From an uncultured delta proteobacterium (lineage in GTDB: Bacteria > Bdellovibrionota_C > UBA2361 > OMII01), in the NCBI GenBank assembly GCA_903904735.1, contig CAIVDM010000234.1, forward strand, positions 1 through 38,050: 38,050 nucleotides of DNA, read 5' to 3'. This document shows positions 1-8,800 of this stretch, in pieces; position 1 is the first letter of the stretch, and each line of letters starts with the position of its first letter. Under the pieces are notes generated by a model. That model was not told the origin of the DNA and ran no database searches. It saw nothing but the letters and a program-made list of their open reading frames with translations. The position numbers and the translations under genes are program-made.

Positions 1-750
1 CGTTTCCGCTTCTTCCCAGACGCGATTCAAACGATCATACACAGTAAACAAATCCCGCAAGAGGTCAGCCGAGACCATATTCGATGGAGTAGCATATCCC
101 AGCGCGTATTTTCTGTATCTGTAGGTCACTCGCTGAATAAAACTAATTCGCGCGCTGAATTTAAGCGTCGTCAGGCTAAACTGCCAATCCTCGCCGCGAC
201 GAACATCGGTGGGAAACCAAAGCTGGTTAGTCTGTAAAAAATCAAGTCGATATAATTTCCCGCACGCCGAGTTGTGTCGAATGGATTCCGGGTGCTCCAC
301 GCAGGAAGTATTGATAGCGTTGAGTCCTGATAAGTCACGCCAAAAAGCGGGTGTCCAGCGTCGCCAACCTCGAAAGCACTCAATTAAACCGCATGCCAGG
401 TCTGAGTTGTTAGCCCGAGCGATCCTCAAGAGCTCCTTGACCGCTGAAGGGATAACGAGGTCATCAGAGTCTAGAAAGCTAATGAAATCTCCTCGAGCGG
501 CTGAGATGCCAAGGTTTCTGGCTGCTCCCGGCCCGGCGTGTTGGTGATGGAGCCATCGAACCTGTGGAAACTCATCAGTAAGTTCTTTGATGAACGCCTC
601 AGTCTGATGGACGGGGCCATCATCAATTACGATGATTTCAGCCGTGTATCCTTCGCTCCAAATCGCCGACGATATCGCCTGCCGGAGATGGTCGGTCCTC
701 TCGGAAACTGGGATGATGAAACTGATATCGATTATCGAGGAGTATGCCAT
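1..750 (-). CDS. Family 2 glycosyltransferase, C-terminus cut by window edge
   Basis: Reading the reverse complement from an ATG at 750 gives an uninterrupted frame to the window edge, so only the first 250 residues are visible. The start has hydrophobic beta strands typical of GT-A folds (ISFIIPVSERTDHLRQA), then VIDDG near residue 42, GPGAARNLGISAARGDF near 73-89 and FLDSDD near 92-97. The last supplies the metal-binding DxD-type acid pair of family 2 enzymes. GEDWQF further on matches the later acidic motif. It should transfer a sugar from a nucleotide-sugar at the cytosolic face, for a polysaccharide or glycolipid. The acceptor cannot be read. A stop lies eight codons upstream of the ATG, with a GTG in between as an alternative start. 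It is divergent from the next gene. Confidence 0.85.
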   Translation of the reverse strand, partial: MAYSSIIDISFIIPVSERTDHLRQAISSAIWSEGYTAEIIVIDDGPVHQTEAFIKELTDEFPQVRWLHHQHAGPGAARNLGISAARGDFISFLDSDDLVIPSAVKELLRIARANNSDLACGLIECFRGWRRWTPAFWRDLSGLNAINTSCVEHPESIRHNSACGKLYRLDFLQTNQLWFPTDVRRGEDWQFSLTTLKFSARISFIQRVTYRYRKYALGYATPSNMVSADLLRDLFTVYDRLNRVWEEAET

Positions 751-914
751 AAAGATCGATCCTGTAGAGTAAAACACTCATCGGGCGTCGGCGCAAATGG
801 CGAAGCTTTCGAAAGATATCAGTCTGCGCCTTGTTCGGGGCCTAGATCGATCCTACGGTATTGAAACAGCAGTTCTCGCGGCAAGGCTGCGGGATATCCG
901 CCACGAGTTTATCT

Positions 915-1652
915 ATGACGATCCCGTTTCTCACAGCCACCTGGAAAAATCTGATTGTCGTCAACTACGAGGTCGCGCCTGAGGCGCTTCATGCGCGCTT
1001 GCCAGATGGCGTCGAGTTAGACCTCTTTGAGGGGAGAGCGTTGATAAGTCTAGTCGCGTTTCATTTTCGCGATATGCGAGTGGCTGGAATAATTCCCGCT
1101 TTTCCCGCGCGACATTTCGAGGAGATAAATCTTCGCTTCTACGTGAAGAGGCGTGTCGGCGATGAATGGAGACGAGGAGTCGTCTTTGTTCGAGAAATCG
1201 TTCCATCAAGGATCGTCGCGTTCGTCGCCCGATTTCTCTACAGCGAACCATATTCTCGGCTATCAATGCGACACGACTTTTCCGCTTTCGATGACACTCT
1301 CGGTGGTACGCTTTGCTACTCTATAAACCATGAACCAGCCCCGATAGCTATCCAGGCGACTACAGCGGGAGCGTTGATATCCTTGGAGGATGACTCTGTT
1401 GAGAGCTTCATCCTCGAGCACTATTGGGGTTATACTCAGCGACGTAATGGTAAGACTTCCGAGTATCGAGTAGCGCACCCCGCGTGGAAATTCTGGCGAG
1501 CGCGGTCCTTCTCGATCAGCCCCGCGCTAGCGCGGCTTTATCCACCCGAGTTCACGGAGGCGCTATCGCGCTCTCCGCATTCGCTCTGTGTCGCGCGGGG
1601 GTCTGATGTTTCGGTCTATGGATATAGAGCCTTTCGAGCTAATGCGTCATGA
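915..1652 (+). CDS. DUF2071 / YqjF-like conserved protein
   Basis: A 245-residue protein that matches my knowledge of the DUF2071 (YqjF, COG3361) family. It opens with FLTATWKNLIVVNYEVAPE, then LPDGVELDLFEGRALISLVAFHF and a later EINLRFYVK, the family's conserved order. An ATG at 861 would add 18 residues, but the family normally begins at about MxxPFLTAxW, so I chose 915. Neither start has a strong Shine-Dalgarno sequence. The molecular function of the family is not established. No signal peptide or membrane segment is seen, so it is probably cytosolic. A stem (ATGAGC, six-base loop, GCTCAT) overlaps its stop codon but has no T-run after it. Confidence 0.8.
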   Translation: MTIPFLTATWKNLIVVNYEVAPEALHARLPDGVELDLFEGRALISLVAFHFRDMRVAGIIPAFPARHFEEINLRFYVKRRVGDEWRRGVVFVREIVPSRIVAFVARFLYSEPYSRLSMRHDFSAFDDTLGGTLCYSINHEPAPIAIQATTAGALISLEDDSVESFILEHYWGYTQRRNGKTSEYRVAHPAWKFWRARSFSISPALARLYPPEFTEALSRSPHSLCVARGSDVSVYGYRAFRANAS

Positions 1653-2046
1653 GCGCCGAGGCTCATTAGCACTAGGAGAATCTCCTAGGAGAGTGAGGGT
1701 GAAAACGCGCGGCGCGGATGACTAGCCGCTTTAGTGCGCAAAAGAGGCTAAATTTGCCCGCTGAAATTTGCTTTTCGCCCACTCGATTCCTTACAGTAAT
1801 GAGATATCGATTGGGTAGATGATGGTCGTCGCGACTCGCGTCAACCGCCGAAGTTCATAGCGGCGGATGAACGCTGGCTGAGACGCAAGACTGGCATAAT
1901 AAGCGCGCTCTTTGAGCTATGCGCTGAAGAAGGTTTGTAGGTACAGCAACTCCGTTAGCACCCTCACGCGCTCGTAGGCGGAGCGAGTGAGGGTGTTGAT
2001 GGAGACTCGTTCTCCTGATTCACACAACACCGAGGAAGGTAAGAAT
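1653..2046. other. Intergenic region rich in inverted and direct repeats
   Basis: No protein gene is supported here. It holds three structures. A near-perfect palindrome CTAGGAGA-A-TCTCCTAG lies at 1672-1688. The 11-mer GAGTGAGGGTG occurs directly at 1691-1701 and again at 1985-1995. A long hairpin spans 1959-1995, with arms CACCCTCAC and GTGAGGGTG extended inward by a further near-complementary stretch. The hairpin ends about 50 bases before the start of the next gene, so it would lie in its leader if transcription starts upstream. A structured leader or a small RNA are both possible; neither is shown. Confidence 0.5.
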
Positions 2047-2493
2047 ATGGAAAGAATCCTCTCGAAGGTCGCGGTGACCTTGTGTGTCGTGGTGTTCCTC
2101 AGCGCCCCATGGGCGATGTTTCTTGGAGCCGAGGGAATGGAGCTCTTTTGGGCTTCGATGCTGTGCGGAATGGCGCTTTACGTCACGGCAAGGCGGGACT
2201 TTGTGTCCTCGCCATGGTCGATTGTCGTTGGTATGTTACTGAGTTGGTGGCTCTTGGGCACCGGATTTCATCTGTTGCCTGAGGAGCACGCGTTTCGGAA
2301 TGGAACGGATCAGCTCGGCTTGTCATTGCATGACATGACCCGGGTTCGTGACGTTTCGTTTCTCAGCACCGTATGCTTTTTTCTGCTCCGAGGCTTAGTC
2401 GCCCAGCGACAGCTCTCAGAGAAAAGAAAGCAGGCGGAGGCGAGACGGTGCCGAGCTGTAAGAATCCCTCCAGAAACTCGCGGCATAAACTGA
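2047..2493 (+). CDS. Small integral membrane protein, unknown
   Basis: A 148-residue protein of no family I recognise. The start at 2047 is set by GAGGAAGG at 2032-2039, seven bases upstream; a longer frame from 1987 would begin inside the hairpin and has no such site. Three clear hydrophobic segments are visible: residues ~8-27 (VTLCVVVFLSAPWAMFLG), ~33-48 (a run after MELFW) and ~56-77 (SIVVGMLLSWWLLGTGF). A possible fourth lies near 104-120. The tail after it is basic and polar (KRKQAEARRCRAVR), so it probably lies in the cytosol. It stands alone, convergent with the lectin gene. Function unknown. Confidence 0.7.
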   Translation: MERILSKVAVTLCVVVFLSAPWAMFLGAEGMELFWASMLCGMALYVTARRDFVSSPWSIVVGMLLSWWLLGTGFHLLPEEHAFRNGTDQLGLSLHDMTRVRDVSFLSTVCFFLLRGLVAQRQLSEKRKQAEARRCRAVRIPPETRGIN

Positions 2494-2514
2494 GGAAAGT
2501 GGACTAGGCATCAT

Positions 2515-2539
2515 CCCGAGCTCGATTCTCGAACTCGGG
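2515..2539. terminator. Stem-loop between convergent genes
   Basis: Arms CCCGAGCTCGA and TCGAACTCGGG pair over 11 positions with one mismatch around a three-base loop. It lies between a plus-strand gene ending at 2493 and a minus-strand gene ending at 2624. There is no clean T-run on either side, so bidirectional termination is plausible but not certain. Confidence 0.5.
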
Positions 2540-2623
2540 AGGTGTCTCTTGATGGGAGGTTATCTCTGAAGGTATCGACCATGTCTTGCGCCCTCAGCCC
2601 CTCTCGTACCAGCACCAAGTCTA

Positions 2624-3427
2624 TTATCGACTTGCCGAGATGTAGCTCTCAACGCTTGTATCCAACCCCCGTGGCAAGTTCTCCGCGTTAAAGAACATAG
2701 AGAAGATCTCATGCTGTTGAAGGCATGTTCCTGTCCCAGCGGTAAACCCGACGAACTCCTCGGACGCGAGCGTTTTCTCAAGATCTATCTTGTGAGACAA
2801 GAGCGCCGCGGCAGGTCGAGCGTTGCTTGACGCGACTCGCACTTCAAGGGTGTCGTCCTTCCCGTCATAGTCTATCCACGCATGGTGAATCTCGCCGTTG
2901 TTAATCGTAAATGGAATCTCTGCCACCGCGACTGATTTGGGATCTCCGTTCAGGCTAATACCGACGTGATTCTTAACCGGGTCATTGAAGCCAGGGTTCT
3001 GGTGAGTGTCGAGCTCAATCGCGATCGAGTTGGGAATCTTTTCGTATCCAATTCCACCACCGTGCGTTCCGAAGGCGGTAATATCAGGTTGAATGATAAA
3101 CGCTAGACCGTCGGCGCCAGCGTCGGTTTTTGTGCCGCATTGGGTATTGGTCATGCGAAACGTGAAGTAGGCGCTAAACGAGCGATGTGATGAAAGGGTA
3201 ACGGGTAGTTTATAATATGCCGACGCGTACAGCGTTCCTCGTGGTTGCGTTAGTCGAATACCGCCTTGGGCTACGGTCGCGTCACCGTTCGTATAGACCA
3301 CAGTGTCTTCTCCCTCGTTAAAGTCGGGGATAGCGGCGGTAATCTCCACCTGAGCCTGAGCAGGGACTATCCCCGCGCTAATAGCGAGAGCAACTCCCAG
3401 GCAGACCGAGCGCGTGAAAGCAATCAT
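2624..3427 (-). CDS. Secreted legume-lectin-like (L-type) carbohydrate-binding protein
   Basis: A 267-residue protein with a signal peptide (MIAFTRSVCLGVALAISAG...AQAQ) and likely cleavage after AQA. The mature part has the L-type lectin signatures in order: ADGLAFIIQPD, NSIAIELDTHQNPGFNDP followed by HVGISLNG, then HHAWIDYDG and VGFTAGTGT. The DTHQN...ND stretch resembles the loop that binds the structural calcium and manganese ions in legume lectins. I chose the ATG at 3427 because GAGGGA precedes it by four bases; upstream frame extensions lack such a site and would bury the signal peptide. Expected location is periplasm, surface or medium, binding glycans. The gene stands alone between two convergently and tandemly arranged neighbours; the ligand cannot be read. 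Confidence 0.85.
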   Translation of the reverse strand: MIAFTRSVCLGVALAISAGIVPAQAQVEITAAIPDFNEGEDTVVYTNGDATVAQGGIRLTQPRGTLYASAYYKLPVTLSSHRSFSAYFTFRMTNTQCGTKTDAGADGLAFIIQPDITAFGTHGGGIGYEKIPNSIAIELDTHQNPGFNDPVKNHVGISLNGDPKSVAVAEIPFTINNGEIHHAWIDYDGKDDTLEVRVASSNARPAAALLSHKIDLEKTLASEEFVGFTAGTGTCLQQHEIFSMFFNAENLPRGLDTSVESYISASR

Positions 3428-3804
3428 AATGTCCCTCATTAATATCTTCAGATATAACTTCGACAGGAATCCGTAGATCCTTAAGGCAATAGTATATCGC
3501 GCTCCTGTTATCACCTACGATGAAAGACAGACAGCACCTGAGACTAGTCCTAAGCCCCTGTTCTCAATAGAGACGCGGTGTAATCTAACCTCGGTTGCGG
3601 AGGAGATAGTTCTACTAGCTATTGACCCGGTCTCTAATGTCGTGATTGATACGGGTTTGCCAAAATAACCATATTTACTGGCCGTTTTCTTATTACCCTC
3701 AAATCGGAACGCCATCTGGGGGACAAAGAGCCCCTATTTCGCGGGAATCAAGCCAGCCGCTGCCGATACTTATTACGTTTTTCGCGCGTAAGTATAGGAC
3801 CTAC
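3428..3804. other. Intergenic, upstream of the lectin gene
   Basis: This stretch lies between the end of fabV and the lectin start, both on the minus strand. A 66-codon frame at 3515-3715 has no ribosome binding site and reads like low-information sequence, so I do not call it. No strong terminator for fabV is obvious. The lectin promoter probably lies here but I could not place it. Confidence 0.4.
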
Positions 3805-5019
3805 TTACCGAGGCCACTCTCTGCCGTAGAGCGTGTCTACTGGCTGCGAGTAGTCGATCCCGGGAATCTCGAATCCGAAGAGGTTCAAGAACGCCCCTCG
3901 AAGAGCGGAAAAATGCGTATCGTCGAGAACGCTCCCCGCTTGAAGAGGCTTCATTCGGTCAGTTACCGTCTTTTGGATATCAGTGCGCAGCTCACGGTCA
4001 TCAACTCGAAGTGCCACAGTAGTGTCTGCGCCTGTATGCTCTTTTCCGAGCAGATCGAGCATACGATACACATGATCGAGGTTGTCCTCGAATAGACCCT
4101 GTTCCTTCATGATCTTTGAGTATACCGACACATACAACGGAACCGTTGGTATCGCGAGGCTGGCTTGAGTAACCGTAGCCTGAAGGTATGCCACTCGAGC
4201 CAATCCACCAGTCTTGGCGAACTCTTTGTTGATGAGCTCGCACTTCGCCTTTACATCATCTTTCGCTCGGCCAATCGTGCCGTCTTTGTACACGGGCCAG
4301 CTTAGACTTGGTCCCTCATAGGTGTAGGCGACAACTTTAAGGTTATCCTCAACTACACCTTGCGATTTGAGGTAGTCGATCCATTGAATCAGATCCTCAC
4401 CGCCCATAACTTTCGTGGTATTAGCGATCTCCTCGTCGGTCGCGGGCTGAAGGCTCGCCATCGAGAGCTTTCCACCATCGAGTTCAACAGTTAATCCGGA
4501 GTAGGGAGCGCCCACAGGCTTAAGCACGGAGTTATATACCGTGCCAGTGGCGGGATCCTTTCTGCGCGGCGCCGCGATACTGTAGACGAAGATCCCGATC
4601 TTGCCGAACTTCTCTTTGATTATTCTCACCACGTTTTCACGGGTTTCTTGCGCGAAGGCGTCTCCGTTAAGGCTGAAATGCTTATCACTGCCTTGGTGGC
4701 GCGCGTGGAACGCGTATGTGTTGTACCAGCCCGCTGTAGCGGGGCGGCTCTCTGAGGCGGCCGCGTCAAATCCCACCGATATAGTCGAAGCGCCGAGGTT
4801 CTCTGCGAGAATTACGCGCGTCGCAAGCCCGTATCCTGTCGTGCCCCCAAGGATTAGAGCTTTCGGGCTGTTTCCAAGCCCTGAAAGAGTTGGCTTCGTC
4901 TTGGCGCGCGTTGACCACTCCTCAACCGACTTAGCGCAACCAGTCGGATGGCTATTGATCGAGATAAAGCCTTTGGTTTTAACGGGAATAACTTTGGTGT
5001 TGGTGTTTGAGTCTGTCAT
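3805..5019 (-). CDS. fabV: Trans-2-enoyl-CoA/ACP reductase, FabV type
   Basis: A 404-residue NADH-dependent enoyl reductase, which performs the last reduction of each fatty-acid elongation cycle; FabV enzymes are often triclosan-tolerant. Evidence: the nucleotide-binding stretch LILGGTTGYGLATRV, followed by TAGWYN, NGDAF and VYSIAAPRRKDP, all characteristic of the family. The active-site pair is Tyr244 and Lys253 (VYKDGTIGRAK), eight residues apart as in the FabV Y-x8-K motif. Length fits the usual ~400. A longer frame begins at a TTG at 5067, but the ATG at 5019 gives the family's usual N-terminus. No Shine-Dalgarno sequence is seen; instead a palindrome (5023-5040) abuts the start. It lies behind the ihfA-like gene but is separated from it by a terminator. 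Confidence 0.93.
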   Translation of the reverse strand: MTDSNTNTKVIPVKTKGFISINSHPTGCAKSVEEWSTRAKTKPTLSGLGNSPKALILGGTTGYGLATRVILAENLGASTISVGFDAAASESRPATAGWYNTYAFHARHQGSDKHFSLNGDAFAQETRENVVRIIKEKFGKIGIFVYSIAAPRRKDPATGTVYNSVLKPVGAPYSGLTVELDGGKLSMASLQPATDEEIANTTKVMGGEDLIQWIDYLKSQGVVEDNLKVVAYTYEGPSLSWPVYKDGTIGRAKDDVKAKCELINKEFAKTGGLARVAYLQATVTQASLAIPTVPLYVSVYSKIMKEQGLFEDNLDHVYRMLDLLGKEHTGADTTVALRVDDRELRTDIQKTVTDRMKPLQAGSVLDDTHFSALRGAFLNLFGFEIPGIDYSQPVDTLYGREWPR

Positions 5020-5022
5020 ACG

Positions 5023-5040
5023 TCGGGGATTAAACCCCGA
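5023..5040. promoter_or_regulatory. Palindrome touching the fabV start
   Basis: TCGGGG and CCCCGA are perfect complementary arms with a six-base loop, ending three bases before the fabV ATG. In the mRNA it would occupy exactly the ribosome-binding position; in DNA it could be an operator. Either role is an inference. Confidence 0.4.
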
Positions 5041-5104
5041 TGAACGCCGGACGTCAAATGGGCTCAAAAGAAAAATTATCGGATGCGCGCGGGGGAGTAA
5101 GAGA

Positions 5105-5145
5105 TAATGAAAAACCCCTCATAAGGAATAGTCCTATGAGGGGTT
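5105..5145 (-). terminator. Rho-independent terminator of the ihfA-like gene
   Basis: On the minus strand the arms AACCCCTCAT and ATGAGGGGTT pair perfectly over ten bases, with a few further inner pairs, and are followed at once by a T-run (TTTTTCATT). It lies 47 bases past the stop codon of the IHF/HU gene and separates it from fabV. Confidence 0.88.
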
Positions 5146-5191
5146 GGAGCGGCAGGGCCGCATACATTACAACCGATAAGACAATGAGTAG

Positions 5192-5524
5192 TTAGTACTC
5201 TTTGTCGATCTCGTCATCCGAGACGGTCTCTCCGTTAATTGCTCGACGGAGAAGTTGGCTCGGTTTGAACTTAACCACACGACGAGCGCGGAGAATAATG
5301 GTCTCGCGTGTCTGTGGGTTGCGACCACGTCGGGCTGGCTTCGACTTAACTTCATAACAGCCAAAGCCTGACAACATCACCTTAGCGTCCTTGTCGAGGG
5401 CTTCCTTGATGAGCTCGATGTAATCTTCAACTATTTGTGCCGCCTTCTGCTTATCGGTATCAATAGCCGCGTATATCGCGTCAGCGAGGTCAGCCTTAGT
5501 TAAACAATAGCGAGAATTACCCAT
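5192..5524 (-). CDS. ihfA: IHF alpha-like / HU family DNA-bending protein
   Basis: A 110-residue member of the HU/IHF family that bends DNA as a dimer and shapes the nucleoid, promoters and recombination sites. The family order is intact: LTKADLADAIY at the N-terminus, KVMLSGFGCYEV, the beta-arm PARRGRNPQT with its intercalating proline, then RRVVKFKPSQLLRRAIN. The spacing and wording are closer to IHF alpha than to HU. The acidic C-terminal tail (SDDEIDKEY) is an extra few residues. It has its own terminator and about 345 bases of non-coding sequence upstream, so it is probably monocistronic. Whether it works as IHF or as an HU homodimer cannot be told from this gene alone. Confidence 0.88.
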   Translation of the reverse strand: MGNSRYCLTKADLADAIYAAIDTDKQKAAQIVEDYIELIKEALDKDAKVMLSGFGCYEVKSKPARRGRNPQTRETIILRARRVVKFKPSQLLRRAINGETVSDDEIDKEY

Positions 5525-5870
5525 ATCTGGTTCTCCAATCCGGTAACGTTCGATCGTGAATTATCCTACTAATACAGCGATGACAAGAGGTTACAGCATC
5601 TCGGCGACCTTACTAGGGGGTAGTGACCCTCTAAAAAGCTCGCTTTTGGCTGATTTCCCCTCAAAAGGCACCGCTAGTGCGTAGTATATACAACATTAAT
5701 AAACAAACAGCGCTCTAAAATGGCACGCAAGAAGCTGAATTAGCTCAGTATCTAAGCACGACACTACACGATAAGACGCTCCCAGGGGGGATAAAGGATT
5801 CAGTAAGTTATGGATAAATTATTGTCAGGCTTGTGAGATTATCGACTCACTTCATCCACTGTGCGCACAG
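5525..5870. other. Intergenic, ihfA-like promoter region
   Basis: No gene is supported. The region follows the end of the SNF2 gene and precedes the IHF-like gene on the minus strand. It holds a short palindrome (AAAAGC-TC-GCTTTT near 5635-5650) and an AT-rich tract near 5690-5720. No convincing SNF2 terminator was found. Confidence 0.35.
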
Positions 5871-8800
5871 CTACTCTTCGTTTGTTCCATCGGGAAGGGG
5901 GCTAAAGAGACTCTCGAGATCCATCTTGGAGAGCTTAACTGTGGAGAGTCCATTCTCGTTGATTAACGCATCAACTAGCTTCGACTTTTTAGCTTTGAGT
6001 GCCATGATCTTTTGTTCCACTGAATCTTCAGTGACAAGCCTATACACAGAAACTGTTTTAGTTTGTCCAATCCGGTGTGCTCGATCAACTGCTTGGCTCT
6101 CAACTGCTGGATTCCACCATGGATCATAGATGATGACCGTATCGGCAGCCATAAGGTTAAGTCCGGCACCTCCAGCTTTGAGGCTGATTAGGAACAGGCG
6201 CACCGACTCGTCTTGTGAGAACTTGTCGATAAGGTCTTGCCGGTTCCGTGTCGCGCCATCGAGATAAAGATATTGCGTGCCTATCTCGTCTAGCCATGTG
6301 CGAATGATGGATAGCATTCCGCGGAACTGACTAAAGAGGAGTATCTTGCGTCCTGACTCCAGCGCTTCCAGGGTTAGGTCCTTGAGAAGGTTGAACTTAC
6401 CTGAGTCAAAGCCTGGAACTTCACTAAAGGCATCGATCGAATTTGGATGGTTGCAAACCTGCCGTAGTCGAAGCAGCGCGGCGAGGATTGAAATGCTCGC
6501 TCCCTGGATTCCCTTTTTGCTGATCGCCTCAAACACCTTAGGTCGAACCTCGTTGAGGATCTGCGTGTACATGTGCTTCTGGCTCGGCGTCATCTCGACG
6601 TGCAGCACTGACTCCATTTTCGGTGGCAGCTCTTTTTCCACATCCGCCTTGAGTCGACGCAGGATGAACGGACGAGTCTTGGAATTGAGTAACTGCGCTA
6701 CTTCAACGGAGGTGCCGCCTTCAAGAATCGGTCTCTCAATGTTAGTTCGGAAGAACTCATACGAGCCGAGATAGCCCGGCATGAGGAAATCCATGATTGA
6801 CCATAGTTCCATCGGGCGGTTCTCCGTGGGAGTGCCCGTGAGCGCAACTCTGCGTCTGGCGCGTAGCGCCTTCGCTGCCTTGGTGGTTGTCGCCAGTGGA
6901 TTCTTGATGTTTTGGGCCTCATCGAGCACGAGGTATGAAAGCTCATGCTTCTCTAGCTCGTATCGATCAAGGCGCAGGAGCGCATATGAGGTCAGAACGA
7001 AGTCGTACTTGGGGATGTCGTCGAAATGAGCCTTTCGTCCCGGACCGTGAAGCATGAGCACGGAGGCGTCAGGCGTGAACTTTTTAATCTCATAGCTCCA
7101 ATTGGTGATAACAGAAGTGGGGGCGACAATCATCACGGGACGCTTTACTTCTTTTTTGCCGCGCGAGTCCGCGAGAGACTGAAAAAACGCGAGGGCTTGA
7201 ACTGTCTTTCCAAGACCCATTTCATCAGCCAAAATTCCCCCGAGCTCGAACTCATGAAGGAAGTTAAGCCAACTGATACCCTCTTCCTGATAGTGGCGGA
7301 GTTTTCCGTGGAATCCCTTCGTCGCCTTGAGGGGCTTAATTTGTGAGAATGAGGCTAGCTTCGCGCTTAGCGCTGATAAGCGCTTGTCTAAGGCGATTGA
7401 GAAGCCCTGGTCGTTGATTCGACTAAGACTGATAGCTTGAGCTAACGAGAGCTGGGTTTTGATGGTGTTGCTTACCCGACAGTTCGGATCAACCATTCCT
7501 AGAATAGTCTTAAGTTGAGCGATGCTGCCCCCCGGCACGCGCGCATAGGCGCCAGAATCAAGCCTCGTCCAGCGATCCGAGTCGTAGCGCGAGTTTTTGA
7601 AGACCGAAGAGAGTGGAAGATTGGAATTGTTCTGGATAACGGAAACGTGACAATCAAACCAGTCAATGGAGCCCGAGCGTTTGACATTCGAGTCGTTGAA
7701 CTCCCCCTTCTTAGCGCTGCTCGAAAGTGATACCGCCACACTCAACTCGGCGAATTTCACGCCTTTTCGAATTGAATCTAGTCCACGAACTTTCCACGGC
7801 TTGTTGAGCCGCTCATGCTTTTCGTGAACGAAATCCAATGCGGCGTCGGAGCTGATTAGATATCGACCCTTATCAGAAAGCCCCGCGAAGCCGAGCTCAA
7901 AGAGGAGACTTGAGCACTCGCTCTCGAAGCTTCTGTTGCGCAAATAAACCACATTTGACGTGGCGGGTGGTTGTGGGTACTCAAAGTCGAGGATTCCGAA
8001 AAGCTCAACCTGTTTGTGAGAGGTGAAATGTTCCGACGTTACATCTCGACGCTCAAGATTTAACACAGGGGTCGGTATCGTAATCTCAACCGCGGGTTGA
8101 AGCTCGGGGTTTGTAACCTTGAGTGCCTCTATCGCACCGTCGCCAAGTTCGTGCAGCGCCTCTAGGACAGGACCCGCCTGTGACCGCGGTATTGAGAGAG
8201 AGTTAGAACTCCCAAACATTGACGAGATGCGAGCGGCCTGGGGAGATAGGCGATATATTCGATTCTTCACCATCGTCCAGAAAGGCCCGGTGCCAAACAC
8301 CTCTTGCGAACGGTCAACCTCAACGTGAGAGTCGCCATTTGGCACGCACCACCGCATACGCAGATCAAGAGCCGATGACTGCCAAGTAAGCACCAATTTC
8401 GCGCCCACGGGCTCGTGAGCAACTGATACTGGTAGTAAATTCGAGACGGAGAGAACGGTGTCGTATTCCTCGATAAGTCCTAAGACAAGCTCAATGCCAC
8501 GACTGGAGTTTATGTACCAAAGACGACCCGTCTCGTCCCATGAACCCTCATCTTCGAGAACTTGCAGTAGGATGTTGTCGAGGGCTCGACTTGATACGAG
8601 TTTAAAACCCTCGAAAATGGTTGGCTCTTGCTCTTGATCGTCAAAGGCGACCTTGATGCCCAGGCGATCGCTGCTGAGGTCGAGCAAGACGGAGACGGCG
8701 GGAGTGAACGACCCTCCTGCTTGAGCCACCTCGGCGGCAGGTCGCTCAGCTTCTAGCTTGCACAGCTCTCGCACCGCTTGGGCGATTTCCACCGGCGAAT

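Noticed and set aside
538..864. Plus-strand 108-codon frame
   Set aside because: It is antisense to the start of the glycosyltransferase gene, whose frame carries clear family motifs.
3515..3715. Minus-strand 66-codon frame upstream of the lectin
   Set aside because: No ribosome site, no recognisable motif, and it runs into the lectin leader.
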